Assembly: GCF_004367745.1 (NCBI RefSeq)
Contig: NZ_CP037993.1
Span: 3,782,001-3,846,000 of the forward strand
DNA: 64,000 bases
Direction: 5' to 3'
From: Herbaspirillum huttiense
GTDB taxonomy: Bacteria > Pseudomonadota > Gammaproteobacteria > Burkholderiales > Burkholderiaceae_D
The position numbers and the translations under genes are program-made. The notes under the pieces were generated by a model, which worked only from the letters and a program-made list of their open reading frames with translations, searched no databases and was not told where the DNA came from. This document shows, piece after piece, positions 36,091 to 45,347 of this stretch. Numbering within the stretch: position 1 is the first letter of the stretch; each line of letters begins with the position of its first letter.

Positions 36091-36852
36091 TTACGGCATG
36101 TACTGGCCGCCGTTGACGTCGATGATCTGGCCGGTGACGTAGCCCGACATCTGGTCCGAGGCCAGATAAAGGAAAGCACCGCTGCATTCATCAGGCTCGC
36201 CGATGCGCCCCATGGGAATGGTCTTGCGGAAACCTTCCAGTTGTTCCGGCGTGGTGAAGCGTTCCTGGAACGGCGTCATGATCACGCCCGGCGCCACTGC
36301 ATTGACGCGGATCTTGTCGGCCAGCAATTCCTTGGCCATGCCGCGCGTGATGGTGCTGACGAAGCCTTTGGAAGCCGCATAGATGAGCGCACCGGGGCCG
36401 CCGCCATGGCGTGCTGCCACCGAGGTGACGTTGATGATGTTGCCGCCGCCCTGGGAGCGCATGACGGGAATGACCGTACGCGTGAAGGCCACCACCGAGC
36501 GGGCGTTGATGTTGATGATCTCGTCGAAGAGTTCATCGGTGACCGTTTCCAGCGGGGCCCGCTTGACCAGTGCGCCGGCGTTGTTGATGAGCACGTCGAT
36601 GCGGCCCATCTGCTCCACGGCCTTGGAGACGGCGGCGTTGATGGCTGCCGTATCGCGCACGTCCGCGCCGATGGTGACGGCCTTGCTGCCGGCGGCGCGT
36701 ACTTCTGCGGCCACGGCCTCGGCCTCTTCCTTCGAGCTGTTGTAGTGAACCACCACGTGTGCGCCACGTGCCGCGAAGGCGCGCGCGGCGGCGGCGCCGA
36801 TACCGGTGCTTGCACCGCTGATGAAGACGACTTTACCTGCCAGATCCAGCAT
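36091..36852 (-). CDS. Short-chain dehydrogenase/reductase (FabG-like)
   Basis: The protein has 253 aa from the ATG at 36852, with GGAG seven bases upstream. It is a classical SDR: cofactor motif SGASTGIGA (residues 13–21), NNAG, the catalytic Ser in VTSVAARHG, and YAASK (Tyr and Lys about 155/159). The C-terminal GQIIDVNGGQYMP end is typical. The substrate is unknown. It is 219 bases downstream of the FCD-type GntR gene on the same strand, suggesting it belongs to a regulated catabolic set, possibly sugar-acid or hydroxy-acid oxidation. Confidence 0.92.
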   Translation of the reverse strand: MLDLAGKVVFISGASTGIGAAAARAFAARGAHVVVHYNSSKEEAEAVAAEVRAAGSKAVTIGADVRDTAAINAAVSKAVEQMGRIDVLINNAGALVKRAPLETVTDELFDEIININARSVVAFTRTVIPVMRSQGGGNIINVTSVAARHGGGPGALIYAASKGFVSTITRGMAKELLADKIRVNAVAPGVIMTPFQERFTTPEQLEGFRKTIPMGRIGEPDECSGAFLYLASDQMSGYVTGQIIDVNGGQYMP

Positions 36853-37071
36853 GCTGTTCTCCTGCAATCGATTGATAAGGAAAGATTTTGCCTGTCCGGC
36901 TTGTAGAAGTGCTGCATCAACAGGCGGCCCTGCGCGCCTTGCCGGTATCGCTTCTTGTGAGGGGCACCGCGGCCATGCTGCGGCTGTGCTGCCACGCCGC
37001 CGTTGTGGAATGCTGCGGGACCAGCCCGGCAGCAACGGCGACGCTTCTTGCGTTGGATCGTGCTTGTTGAC

Positions 37072-37791
37072 TCAGTCGTGGACTGATTCGTTCTGGCTGC
37101 GTCCGGCACTGCGATAGGCATCGCGCACCCTCAGCAGGTGGTTGCGCATGGCTTCGGAGGCCTGGTGCGGATTGCGCGCCTTCAGCGCATCGAGGATGTC
37201 GCGGTGGTCCTGCAGGCTGCGTTCCAGCGTGGAGGGGATGCGCGAGGTGATGGAGCGGCTCTTCTTGCCCAGCATGTAGAGACTGCCGGCGACGCTTTGC
37301 AGGAAGGGATTGTTGCAGGCCTCGATGATGGCCTCGTGGAATTCCACATCCGCTGCGGAGAAGGCCGCCGGGTCCGACAGCAACCGCGCCTCATCCTCGA
37401 CGTTGCGCGCCAGGCGCGCCAGTTCGGCGTCGTCGATATGGGTGGCGGCCAGTGCGGCCACGCCGGTCTCGATGATGAGACGGGCGTCGAACAGCGCTTC
37501 CAGCGTGCCGGGGTTGAGATCGATGATCATCTCCAGCGGCTCCAGCAGCTCGCGCGTTTCCAGCGAACTGACGAAGGTGCCCTCGCCCTGGCGGATGCGC
37601 AGCAGGCCCAGCAGGGCCAGCCCGCGAATGGCTTCCCGCACGGCAGGACGGCCCACGCCCAGCATGGCTGCCAATTCGCGCTCGGGCGGCAGTTGCTGGT
37701 CAGGTTTCAGCAGGCCGCTGCGGATCATGGTCAGCAGCCGCTGGGCTACCTGCTCGGAAATGGATTTCTGGACGATGGGGTCGAAGGACAT
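37072..37791 (-). CDS. FadR-subfamily GntR transcriptional regulator (FCD)
   Basis: The protein has 239 aa from the ATG at 37791. The winged helix is at about residues 8–75 (LKPDQQLPPERELAAMLGVG, RPAVREAIRGLALLGLL). The C-terminal FCD ligand domain at about 85–225 has the metal/ligand histidines in DVEFHEAIIEACNN and the DHRDIL segment. Such regulators respond to carboxylates or sugar acids. The SDR gene follows, and a partial dyad AGGTATGACCA (37880–37890) upstream resembles FCD-type operators, consistent with autoregulation. Confidence 0.92.
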   Translation of the reverse strand: MSFDPIVQKSISEQVAQRLLTMIRSGLLKPDQQLPPERELAAMLGVGRPAVREAIRGLALLGLLRIRQGEGTFVSSLETRELLEPLEMIIDLNPGTLEALFDARLIIETGVAALAATHIDDAELARLARNVEDEARLLSDPAAFSAADVEFHEAIIEACNNPFLQSVAGSLYMLGKKSRSITSRIPSTLERSLQDHRDILDALKARNPHQASEAMRNHLLRVRDAYRSAGRSQNESVHD

Positions 37792-37879
37792 GCTCTCTGG
37801 GTATCTGCCTGTAGGGTGAATCGCTGCCGTCGCGGCAGTGTCGGCCTGGCCCGCCAGCCCGGCGTGTGCGGGCGACAAA

Positions 37880-37890
37880 AGGTATGACCA
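37880..37890. promoter_or_regulatory. Possible FCD-GntR operator upstream of the gntR gene
   Basis: AGGTATGACCA has GGT/ACC arms around ATG and resembles the TGGTNNNACCA sites of FadR/LldR-type regulators. It lies about 90 bases upstream of the regulator start. Confidence 0.35.
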
Positions 37891-38071
37891 ATCGGGGGTG
37901 AGGATAGGTATGGGGAAGGAATGTGTCAAGCGGCGGGAAAATTGGTGCGGTGCGCAAGAAATGCGTTGAAGCGGCGTGACCGCGCTGACGTGTCAGTCGC
38001 GGTCCACGCCAACCGGAAAAGCTCGCCAGTTGCGATCCGCAGCGGCTCTTCCGATTACACCGTGCAGGGCG

Positions 38072-39400
38072 TCATTCCAGCTTCCGCCCCGCCGTCTCCC
38101 GCACCATGGCAATGGCCGCCAGTGAGATGAGGCCGGTGCCGATCACATACCAGGCCGGCCCCAGGTTGGAACCGGTGGCCTTGACCAGCCAGGTGGCGAT
38201 GAACTGCGAGAAGCCGCCAAAGATCGATACGCCCAGTCCATAGCACAGGGCCAGCCCGGTCGCCCGCACGCGGCGCGGGAACAGTTCGGTCATCATGACC
38301 ACGCTGGAGACCGAAGTGAAGACCATGGGAATGACCATCACCGTCACCGCCGTCAGCAGGCCCATGCCGCTGCGCAGATGGTTCATCAGCATGAAGGCCG
38401 GGAACACCAGGATGATCAGCGCCAGGCGCGACCAGGTGGCCACCGGCTTGCGGCCGAGGCGATCAGTCAGGATGCCGGCCGGCGCACACAGCAGCAACTG
38501 CAGCAGGCCGGCCAGCCAGGAGGCCCACAGCGCCAGCGAGAACGGCATGTGCAGGATGGCCTTGGCATAGGTGGTGATGTAGTGCATCACGATGTAGTTG
38601 GCCGAGGTCCCGCCGATGACGATGGCCGTGCCCAGCAGCAATGGTTTGCGATGCGCCTGCAGGATCTCGCTGAGGGCACCCGGTGCCCGCTTGCCCGGCT
38701 GGCCTGACGCGGGCGCATGTTCCACCTCGGCGGTCTCATCGAGGAAACGGCGGATGTAATTGCCGATCGGCACCAGCAGCAGGCCGACGACGAATGGCAG
38801 ACGCCAGCCCCAGCTTTCCAGCTGCTCAGCAGTCAGCGCATAGGTCAGCAACAGTCCCACGCCGGAGCCGACCAGCGTGCTGAGCGCCTGGCTGAACAGT
38901 TGCCAGCTGCTGTAGAAACCACGTGTCCTGTCGTCCGCGTATTCCAGCAGCATGGAGGTCGACGCGCCCACTTCGCCGCCCACCGCAAAGCCCTGGATCA
39001 TGCGGCCGGCGATCATCAGCAGCGGCGCGGCCAATCCGATCTGGGCGTAGGTCGGGGCCACGATGAAGATGGCCGAGCCCACCGCCATGAGCCACAAGCT
39101 CAAGGTCATGGCCGGCTTGCGTCCGCGCCGGTCGGCGAACTGCCCCATGATGATGCCGCCCAGCGGGCGCATCAGGAAACCCACCCCGAAGGTGGCCAGC
39201 GACATCATCAGCGACGCCCATTCCGAGGTACTGGGAAAGAACTGGCGACCGATGATGGCCGCAAAGTAGGTGTAGATGGAAAAATCGAAAAACTCCAGGC
39301 CATTGCCGATGGTGATGGCGGCGATCTTCTTGGCCTTGGAAACCGGAGCGGGTACGGCAGCAGCGGGGCTGACGGCGGCTGAGTGGCAGTTGCTGTTCAT
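38072..39400 (-). CDS. MHS-family MFS transporter (metabolite:H+ symporter)
   Basis: This 442-aa, 12-helix protein has marks of the MHS group: IGNGLEFFDFSIYTYFA in helix 1, the loop 2–3 motif GQFADRRGRKPAM, and GFAVGGEVGASTSMLLEYA in helix 4. MHS transporters import carboxylates such as citrate, alpha-ketoglutarate, proline or shikimate with protons. It lies 89 bases downstream of the M20 amidohydrolase gene on the same strand and probably imports that enzyme's substrate. The divergent LysR at 41.0 kb is the likely regulator of the pair. Confidence 0.92.
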   Translation of the reverse strand: MNSNCHSAAVSPAAAVPAPVSKAKKIAAITIGNGLEFFDFSIYTYFAAIIGRQFFPSTSEWASLMMSLATFGVGFLMRPLGGIIMGQFADRRGRKPAMTLSLWLMAVGSAIFIVAPTYAQIGLAAPLLMIAGRMIQGFAVGGEVGASTSMLLEYADDRTRGFYSSWQLFSQALSTLVGSGVGLLLTYALTAEQLESWGWRLPFVVGLLLVPIGNYIRRFLDETAEVEHAPASGQPGKRAPGALSEILQAHRKPLLLGTAIVIGGTSANYIVMHYITTYAKAILHMPFSLALWASWLAGLLQLLLCAPAGILTDRLGRKPVATWSRLALIILVFPAFMLMNHLRSGMGLLTAVTVMVIPMVFTSVSSVVMMTELFPRRVRATGLALCYGLGVSIFGGFSQFIATWLVKATGSNLGPAWYVIGTGLISLAAIAMVRETAGRKLE

Positions 39401-39489
39401 GGTGTGGGTGGCCCTTCTGTCGTGTCTGTTGTGCGTTGGCAGCGCCCGGCGAGATTGCGCCGCCGGGCGCCGTTCTCCCCTGTGACGGA

Positions 39490-40692
39490 TCAGGCCACCA
39501 GCGGCGCGTCCGACAGGAAGCGCTGGGTCAGCTTGACCCAGTAGCTGGCCGCGATCGGCAGGATGCCGTCATTGAAGTCATAGCGCGGGTTGTGCACCAT
39601 GCAGCCGCCCTGCTCTCCTTCCCCATTGCCGATGATGACGTAGCAGCCCGGGCATTGCTCCAGCATGAAGGAGAAATCCTCGCTGCCCGTCAGTTGCTGG
39701 ACGTTCTCGATGAAAGCTTCCTGTCCCAGCCAATCGCGCACCACGCCTTCGGCAAAGGCGGTCATGCCCGCATCGTTCTGCAGCGCCGGATAACGCCAGT
39801 GGTAATCGACCTCCGCCCGCGCGCCCATGGCCTGCGCCTGGGTCTGGGCCAGCTCGGTGATGCGCTGGCGCAGCAGTGCCCGCACCTCGGGCGAGTAGGC
39901 GCGCACCGACAGGCGCAGCTCGGCGGTCTCGGCGATCACGTTGGGGGCATTGCCCGCATGTAGCGCACCGACTGTCACCACCGCCATCTGGCGCGGATCG
40001 ACATTGCGCGCGACCACGCTCTGCAAGGCCACCACCAGATAGGAGGCCACCAGAATTGCATCGACCGTGATGTGCGGCATGGAGCCATGCCCCCCATTGC
40101 CGATGATCTTGATGATGACAGTATCGGACGAAGCCATGAAGGCCCCCGGCAGGGTACCGAACTTGCCCACCGGATAACCGGGCATGTTGTGAAAGGCGAA
40201 CACGCCATCGCAGGGAAATCGCTCGAACAGGCCATCCTCGACCATCTTGCGCGCACCGCCCAGGCCTTCTTCGGCGGGCTGGAAGATCAGGTGCAGGGTG
40301 CCATCGAAGTCGGTGTCCTTGAGCTCGCGCGCGGCCGCCAGCAGGCTGGCGGTATGGCCGTCATGGCCGCAAGCATGCATGGTGCCGCCGTGCTGGCTGG
40401 CATAAGGCAGCTTGGTCTCCTCATGGATGGGCAGGGCGTCCATGTCGGCACGCAGGCCAAGGCGGCGCGGACCGCTGCCCTTCTTCAAGGTCCCCACCAC
40501 GCCGGTCCCGCCCAGGCCGCGATGGACCTCGTATCCCCATTCGGCCAGCTTGCCGGCGACCAGCTCGCTGGTGGCGTGCTCCTCGAACGCCAGTTCGGGA
40601 TGGGCGTGAATGTGGTGACGCAGCGCCACGCTTTCCTGCAGGTGGTGCAGGATGCCGGGCACGAGGGCGGAAGAGGACGGGTTCTTGGTCAT
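39490..40692 (-). CDS. M20-family amidohydrolase (hippurate/N-acyl amino acid hydrolase type)
   Basis: This 400-aa protein has the M20D metal-site motifs: ADMDALPIHEET, MHACGHDGHTASLL, QPAEEGLGGARKM and, at the C-terminus, GSEDFSFML. The dimerisation domain lies at about residues 190–300 (GNGGHGSMPH). Enzymes of this group hydrolyse N-acyl or N-aryl amides such as hippurate, N-acetyl amino acids or indole-acetyl conjugates; the exact substrate cannot be assigned. The ATG at 40692 lacks a strong SD. It is followed by the MHS transporter gene and divergent from a LysR gene. Confidence 0.93.
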   Translation of the reverse strand: MTKNPSSSALVPGILHHLQESVALRHHIHAHPELAFEEHATSELVAGKLAEWGYEVHRGLGGTGVVGTLKKGSGPRRLGLRADMDALPIHEETKLPYASQHGGTMHACGHDGHTASLLAAARELKDTDFDGTLHLIFQPAEEGLGGARKMVEDGLFERFPCDGVFAFHNMPGYPVGKFGTLPGAFMASSDTVIIKIIGNGGHGSMPHITVDAILVASYLVVALQSVVARNVDPRQMAVVTVGALHAGNAPNVIAETAELRLSVRAYSPEVRALLRQRITELAQTQAQAMGARAEVDYHWRYPALQNDAGMTAFAEGVVRDWLGQEAFIENVQQLTGSEDFSFMLEQCPGCYVIIGNGEGEQGGCMVHNPRYDFNDGILPIAASYWVKLTQRFLSDAPLVA

Positions 40693-41029
40693 TGCGGGTC
40701 TCAGGGTAGTGGAATGCGATCCTGCCGATGCGCACTGGCAAGCACGCTGGCATGGCCGGTCTCACCATGCAGCATGCATACCAGTGCGTCTCCGGCAGAC
40801 GGAACAGGCCGGGCGGGACAGCCCCGGGAGCTGCGTAAATCATTTACACTTCTGCCCGCAACACCCAGCCCCTCCTGGTGCGGCAAGTGTGCAGCCATTG
40901 CGCGGCGGCGTCGCGTCAACGGCTCGTTGACATGAATAGATCCGGTTGAATCGAAAAACAGATGCGCGAATACGGTGCAGCGTTTATCCTCGCCGCACCC
41001 CTTCATGAGGCCCCTCGAGGAGCGAACCC
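40693..41029. other. Divergent intergenic region, M20 amidohydrolase / LysR
   Basis: This 337-base region holds the promoters of the divergent M20–MHS operon and LysR gene. The one clear structure is the palindrome at 40915–40931. There is no coding sequence I can support. Confidence 0.45.
40915..40931. promoter_or_regulatory. Palindromic candidate LysR operator
   Basis: GTCAACG-GCT-CGTTGAC is a perfect 7-bp dyad, about 100 bases before the LysR ATG and between it and the divergent M20–MHS operon. Confidence 0.5.
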
Positions 41030-42010
41030 ATGGCGCGTCCGCCCGAACTGAAGCTGCAGCAACTGCAATATCTGATCGCCATCGCCGAGCATGGCGGCCT
41101 GCGTTCGGCTGCACAGGCCCTCAACGTGACCGCCGCCGCTGTCAGCAAGGGCTTGCAGGAGTTGGAGAATACCGCCGGTACCCGCTTGCTGGAACGCCAG
41201 GCACAGGGGCTGCAGCTCACGGCTGCGGGCCGCAAGCTGCTCACTCGCGCCCGGCTGATCCAGTGTGAAGTCGAACAGGCCATGCAGGAACTGGGCGCTG
41301 CGCGGGCCAGCAATCGCATCCGTTTCACCGTCGGTGTCACGCCGTGGATTTCGCTGACCCTGCTCACCCCCACGCTGCTGCGCTTTGCCGAACTGCGGCC
41401 GGATGTGAGCCTGCGCCTGTCCGATGTCTTCGGTTCCGACTATGCTGCCCTGCGCGAGGGCAGCATGGACCTGGCCATCGGCCTGGCACCGCCCGATGAG
41501 GGCAGCGCTGAACTGGCGGCACGGCCGCTGTTTTCCTACGAACACGCGATCGCCTGCCGCCGTGGCCATCCGCTGCAGCAGGCCCGCCATCTGGAGCAAC
41601 TGGCCGGACAATCATGGTTGGTCAGCCACGAGATCGGCCAGTACCAACCGCCCCTGCGCGATTTCTTCCAGACACACTATGGCGACGGCGCGCTGCCCGG
41701 CGGCGGCCAGGTACATCAGTACCGTTCCCTGCACATGATGGAACTGATCTGCAACAGCGACCTGCTCACCGTGGTCCCCTGGCCGGTGATCGAAGCCAGC
41801 CGCCAGCACTACCCGCTGGAAGCGCTCACGCTCAAGGAGCGGCTGCCGGCCAGCATCACCTGCTACGTCACGCGCAAGAACGCGCCCATCCATGGCTGCG
41901 TGAGCGATTTCGTCGGGGCCATGATGCATGTGCTCACCGACGAGGCCACCCGCAGCCGCTTCCTGCATCCGCGGGTGTTGCGTTCGCTGGACGTGATCGC
42001 ACAACGCTAG
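41030..42010 (+). CDS. LysR-family regulator, divergent from the M20–MHS operon
   Basis: This 326-aa protein starts behind GAGGAG. The N-terminal winged helix is at about residues 8–66 (LQQLQYLIAIAEHGGLRSAA, QALNVTAAAVSKGLQELENT). The effector-binding domain at about 95–300 has two Rossmann-like lobes, with the SMDLAIGLAPP motif. Divergence from the amidohydrolase/transporter operon, with a perfect palindrome between them, marks it as the local activator. The ligand is unknown. Confidence 0.92.
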   Translation: MARPPELKLQQLQYLIAIAEHGGLRSAAQALNVTAAAVSKGLQELENTAGTRLLERQAQGLQLTAAGRKLLTRARLIQCEVEQAMQELGAARASNRIRFTVGVTPWISLTLLTPTLLRFAELRPDVSLRLSDVFGSDYAALREGSMDLAIGLAPPDEGSAELAARPLFSYEHAIACRRGHPLQQARHLEQLAGQSWLVSHEIGQYQPPLRDFFQTHYGDGALPGGGQVHQYRSLHMMELICNSDLLTVVPWPVIEASRQHYPLEALTLKERLPASITCYVTRKNAPIHGCVSDFVGAMMHVLTDEATRSRFLHPRVLRSLDVIAQR

Positions 42011-42067
42011 CCGGCAGGCGCGCGCATCTGGTAGCCTAGGGCCTGCCCACCCCACCGCCGAGCACCC

Positions 42068-42973
42068 ATGAACCTGCGTTTCGTCGAGGCCTTCCACTGG
42101 GCCGCCTCGCTCAAGAGCATCACCCGCGCCGCTGAAAAGCTCCACATCACGCAATCGACCATGTCCAGCCGCATCGCCTCGCTGGAAGAAGAACTGGGCG
42201 TGGTGCTGCTGGACCGCCGCGAGAAACAGTTTCGCCTCACCGTGGCCGGCCAGCGCTTCCAGCGCCTGGCGGTGAAACTGCTCGACATGCAGCGCCAGAT
42301 CCGCCAGGAGCTCGGCGGCAACAGCGCCGGCCCGCTGCTGCTGCGCATCGGCAGCATCGAATCGGTGGTGCACAGCTGGCTGCCGGCCTGGCTGCAGGAA
42401 ATCCGCAGCCGCTATCCCGATTTCGCGCTGGAACTCACCGTCGAAACCTCGCCGGTACTGACCGAGCAGATCCGGCGCGGTGCCCAAGACCTGGTCTTTA
42501 CCTCCACCGTAGGCAGCGACACGGCCGTGCGCTCGCGCCTGATGACGCCGATGGAGATGGTCTTCGTGGGCCACCGCGAACGCTTCGGTACGCGTTCCCA
42601 CACGCTGGACGAACTGGCCGCACACGACCTCATCACCTTCCAGCGTGGCTCGCAGCCGCACCAGGGAGTGCTGCAGCTGTGCCAGGAATGGGGCGTGATC
42701 GAACCGCGCGTGCATGCCATCTCTTCCATCTCCGCCATGGTGCAGCTGGTCGAAGGCGGCTTCGGTGTAGCCACCCTGCCGCGCGCCTCGGTGCGCGAAC
42801 TCACGCGCCGGCTTCCCTTGCGCATCCTGCGCTGCGAGGCCATGCTCCCGCCCTTGCAGATCCACGCCAGCTATCGCGAAGACCCCAGTTCCAGCCTGGC
42901 CGAACTGGTCCTCGATTCGGCGTTGGAGCATGCACGGCGCACCCAGGGCAAAGGCCGCACCGCAGAAAAATGA
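42068..42973 (+). CDS. LysR-family regulator upstream of the DUF1445–MFS genes
   Basis: This 301-aa LysR regulator has its winged helix at residues 1–60 (FVEAFHWAASLKSITRAAEK, LHITQSTMSSRIASLEEELG). The co-inducer domain lies at about 90–290 with QLVEGGFGVATLPRASV. It lies 138 bases upstream of the DUF1445 gene in the same direction. The gap contains a dyad with T-N11-A geometry, so it probably controls the DUF1445 hydro-lyase and MFS transporter. It is 57 bases after the preceding LysR gene but of a distinct sequence type. Confidence 0.92.
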   Translation: MNLRFVEAFHWAASLKSITRAAEKLHITQSTMSSRIASLEEELGVVLLDRREKQFRLTVAGQRFQRLAVKLLDMQRQIRQELGGNSAGPLLLRIGSIESVVHSWLPAWLQEIRSRYPDFALELTVETSPVLTEQIRRGAQDLVFTSTVGSDTAVRSRLMTPMEMVFVGHRERFGTRSHTLDELAAHDLITFQRGSQPHQGVLQLCQEWGVIEPRVHAISSISAMVQLVEGGFGVATLPRASVRELTRRLPLRILRCEAMLPPLQIHASYREDPSSSLAELVLDSALEHARRTQGKGRTAEK

Positions 42974-42983
42974 GCCACTGGCA

Positions 42984-43009
42984 CGGAAATCGCTACAGTG
43001 AAATTTCCG
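42984..43009. promoter_or_regulatory. LysR-type dyad upstream of the DUF1445 gene
   Basis: CGGAAAT (42984–42990) and ATTTCCG (43003–43009) are exact inverse copies with a 12-base spacer. The centre also satisfies T-N11-A (T at 42990, A at 43002). It is about 100 bases before the DUF1445 ATG. Confidence 0.5.
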
Positions 43010-43111
43010 TTGTCCTCATCGAAAAAATCGATAACAAAAGATATAAATTTTTTGTTGGACGCTGTCCCGGCACGCTCCTAACATCGGCTCCATTCCAAGA
43101 AGGAGACCGCC

Positions 43112-43966
43112 ATGCCAGAGACTGCCACCGCCTCGCCTGCCGTACCGATTCATTCCGCCGCAGCGCCTGTGCTGTCGGCTTCCTCCAGCGCGCTAGACGT
43201 GCGGCTGGCCGCCCGCAGCGGGGCATTCACCGGCCACACCAGCGGGGTGGCCAGTGCCCATGTGCAAGTCAACCTGGCGATCCTGCCGGCGGCGTTGGCC
43301 GATGATTTTCTCGCCTTCTGCGAACGCAATCCCATCCCCTGTCCCTTGCTGGCCGTCTCCAAGCCGGGCTCACCCGCCCTGCCCGCGCTGGGCCTGGACC
43401 TGGACGTGCGCAGCGACGTGCCGCGCTATCACCTGTGGCGTGACGGCGAGCGCGTGGCCGAGGTGAACGACCTGCGCGCGGTGTGGCGCGACGATCTGGT
43501 CACGTTCGCGCTGGGCTGTTCCTTCTCTTTCGAACATGCGCTGCTGGCCGCCGGCATTCCGCTGCGCCATGTCAGCGAAGGCCGCAACGTGGCCATGTAC
43601 CGCACCAATATTCCGACGCAGCCGGTGGGCGTGTTCCAGGGACCGACGGTGGTGTCGATGCGGCCGCTCAAGGCCGCCGATGCCATCCGCGCCATCCAGA
43701 TCACCGCACGCACGCCGCAGGTGCATGGCGCACCCATTCACATCGGCGACCCGGCCCTGATCGGCATTGCCGATATCCACCAGCCCGACTATGGCGAAGC
43801 GGTGGACATCCACGCCGATGAGCTGCCGGTGTTCTGGGCCTGCGGCGTCACGCCGCAAGCCGCCATCGTCGCCGCCCGGCCCGAATTCTGCATCACTCAT
43901 GCACCCGGCTACATGCTGGTGACTGACAAGCTCAACAGCGAACTGCTGCTCGACGCACAGGCCTAG
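43112..43966 (+). CDS. DUF1445 putative hydro-lyase (YcsI/D-glutamate cyclase family)
   Basis: This 284-aa protein has the family signatures: [19 protein letters not shown] at about residues 34–52, [14 protein letters not shown], and the [14 protein letters not shown] motif. Later come [11 protein letters not shown] and the C-terminal [14 protein letters not shown]. The family is annotated as putative hydro-lyases and includes a eukaryotic D-glutamate cyclase. A role in oxoproline/D-glutamate or hydroxy-acid metabolism is possible. An AAGGAG lies upstream of the ATG. An MFS gene follows after about 105 bases. Confidence 0.9.
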   Translation: MPETATASPAVPIHSAAAPVLSASSSALDVRLAARSGAFTGHTSGVASAHVQVNLAILPAALADDFLAFCERNPIPCPLLAVSKPGSPALPALGLDLDVRSDVPRYHLWRDGERVAEVNDLRAVWRDDLVTFALGCSFSFEHALLAAGIPLRHVSEGRNVAMYRTNIPTQPVGVFQGPTVVSMRPLKAADAIRAIQITARTPQVHGAPIHIGDPALIGIADIHQPDYGEAVDIHADELPVFWACGVTPQAAIVAARPEFCITHAPGYMLVTDKLNSELLLDAQA

Positions 43967-44071
43967 CGCCTGCTGCCGCTCTACCGTTTTTTCATCGATG
44001 GCCGCATGCTGCCTGCATGCGACCAGCGATGCCGCACGTCAGTGATTTACACATTCATTACGGGGATCAAC

Positions 44072-45316
44072 ATGTGGCTGCAAGAGACAACGACATCCGA
44101 GCGACGCACGCTCACGGCAACCTTTACCGGCTATGCGGTGGATGGTTTTGATTACATGATCTACACCTTCCTCATCCCCACGCTCTTGGCAGCGTGGAGC
44201 ATGAGCAAGGCCGAAGCCGGCTACATCGCCACCGGTGCCCTGCTGACCTCGGCCATCGGCGGCTGGGCAGCAGGCGCGCTGGCCGACCGCTACGGGCGGG
44301 TGCGCGTGCTGCAATGGACGGTGCTGTGGTTTGCGCTCTTCACTTTCCTCTCGGGCTTCACCACTTCCTTCGGCGAGCTGTTCTTTACCCGTGCGATGCA
44401 GGGCTTCGGCATGGGTGGCGAATGGGCTGTCGGCTCGGTGCTGATCGCCGAGACCATCTCGGCCCGCCATCGCGGCAAGGCCTCGGGCCTGGTGCAGAGC
44501 AGCTGGGCGGTGGGCTGGGCGGCGTCGGCGCTGGCGTTCTGGGGCGTCTATGCGGTGCTGCCGCCGGAGACGGCGTGGAAGGTGCTGTTCTGGATCGGCG
44601 TGCTGCCGGCCCTGCTGACGCTCTACATCCGCCGTGCCATCAGCGAACCGGCCGTCTATCTGGCGACCCAGGCCCGGCTGCGCGAGAGCGGCCAGCGCGG
44701 CAACTTCCTGCGCATCTTCCATCGTGACCTGCTGCGCACGACGCTGCTGGCCAGCCTCCTGGCGACCGGCATGCAGGGTGCGTACTACTCGGTGACGACC
44801 TGGCTGCCGACCTTCCTGAAGACCGAACGCCACCTGTCGGTGCTGGGCACCAGTACCTATCTGCTGGTGTTGATCGGCGGGTCTTTCTGTGGCTACCTGA
44901 CCTCGGCCTGGCTGTCGGACACCATCGGCCGCCGCCGCTGTTTCATGCTGTTTGCGGCCATGGGGATCGTGCTGGTGCTGAGCTATACGCAGCTGATCAT
45001 TACCGATGCGTGGATGCTGGCGCTGGGCTTTGTGCTGGGGTTTTTCCTGTCGGGGATTTTCTCGGGGATGGGGGCCTATCTGTCTGAACTGTTTCCCAGC
45101 GATGTGCGCGGTTCGGGACAAGGATTCTGCTACAACTTCGGGCGTGCGGTCGGGGCGATATGTCCTGCGCTGGTCGGGTATCTCAGCAACAGCCTGCCGC
45201 TGGGGCAGACCATCGGGTGGATTGCGGCGGGGTGTTACGGGCTGGTGATCGTGGCTTGCCTGATCCTGCCGGAGACCCGGGGCAAGGAGCTGGAGGCGGT
45301 GGTGGCGGCGTCGTGA
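44072..45316 (+). CDS. MFS transporter (sialate/aromatic-acid-type)
   Basis: The protein has 414 aa from the ATG at 44072, with GGGGA upstream; the frame is open earlier but without homology. It has twelve helices, with VDGFDYMIYTFLIPTLL in helix 1, ADRYGRVRVLQ in loop 2–3 and FGMGGEWAVGSVLIAETIS in helix 4, the NanT/AAHS-like pattern. It probably imports the carboxylate handled by the DUF1445 protein, under control of the LysR at 42.1 kb. No clear terminator follows. Confidence 0.9.
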   Translation: MWLQETTTSERRTLTATFTGYAVDGFDYMIYTFLIPTLLAAWSMSKAEAGYIATGALLTSAIGGWAAGALADRYGRVRVLQWTVLWFALFTFLSGFTTSFGELFFTRAMQGFGMGGEWAVGSVLIAETISARHRGKASGLVQSSWAVGWAASALAFWGVYAVLPPETAWKVLFWIGVLPALLTLYIRRAISEPAVYLATQARLRESGQRGNFLRIFHRDLLRTTLLASLLATGMQGAYYSVTTWLPTFLKTERHLSVLGTSTYLLVLIGGSFCGYLTSAWLSDTIGRRRCFMLFAAMGIVLVLSYTQLIITDAWMLALGFVLGFFLSGIFSGMGAYLSELFPSDVRGSGQGFCYNFGRAVGAICPALVGYLSNSLPLGQTIGWIAAGCYGLVIVACLILPETRGKELEAVVAAS

Positions 45317-45347
45317 TCCACCACCGTCCCGTTGAACAACGCCATGC

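Noticed and set aside
42978..42994. CTGGCACGGAAATCGCT as a sigma-54 promoter for the DUF1445 gene
   Set aside because: The -24 half is perfect and GG-N10-GC spacing holds, but the -12 half is TCGCT instead of TTGCA. It also overlaps a LysR-type dyad, and LysR proteins act with sigma-70.
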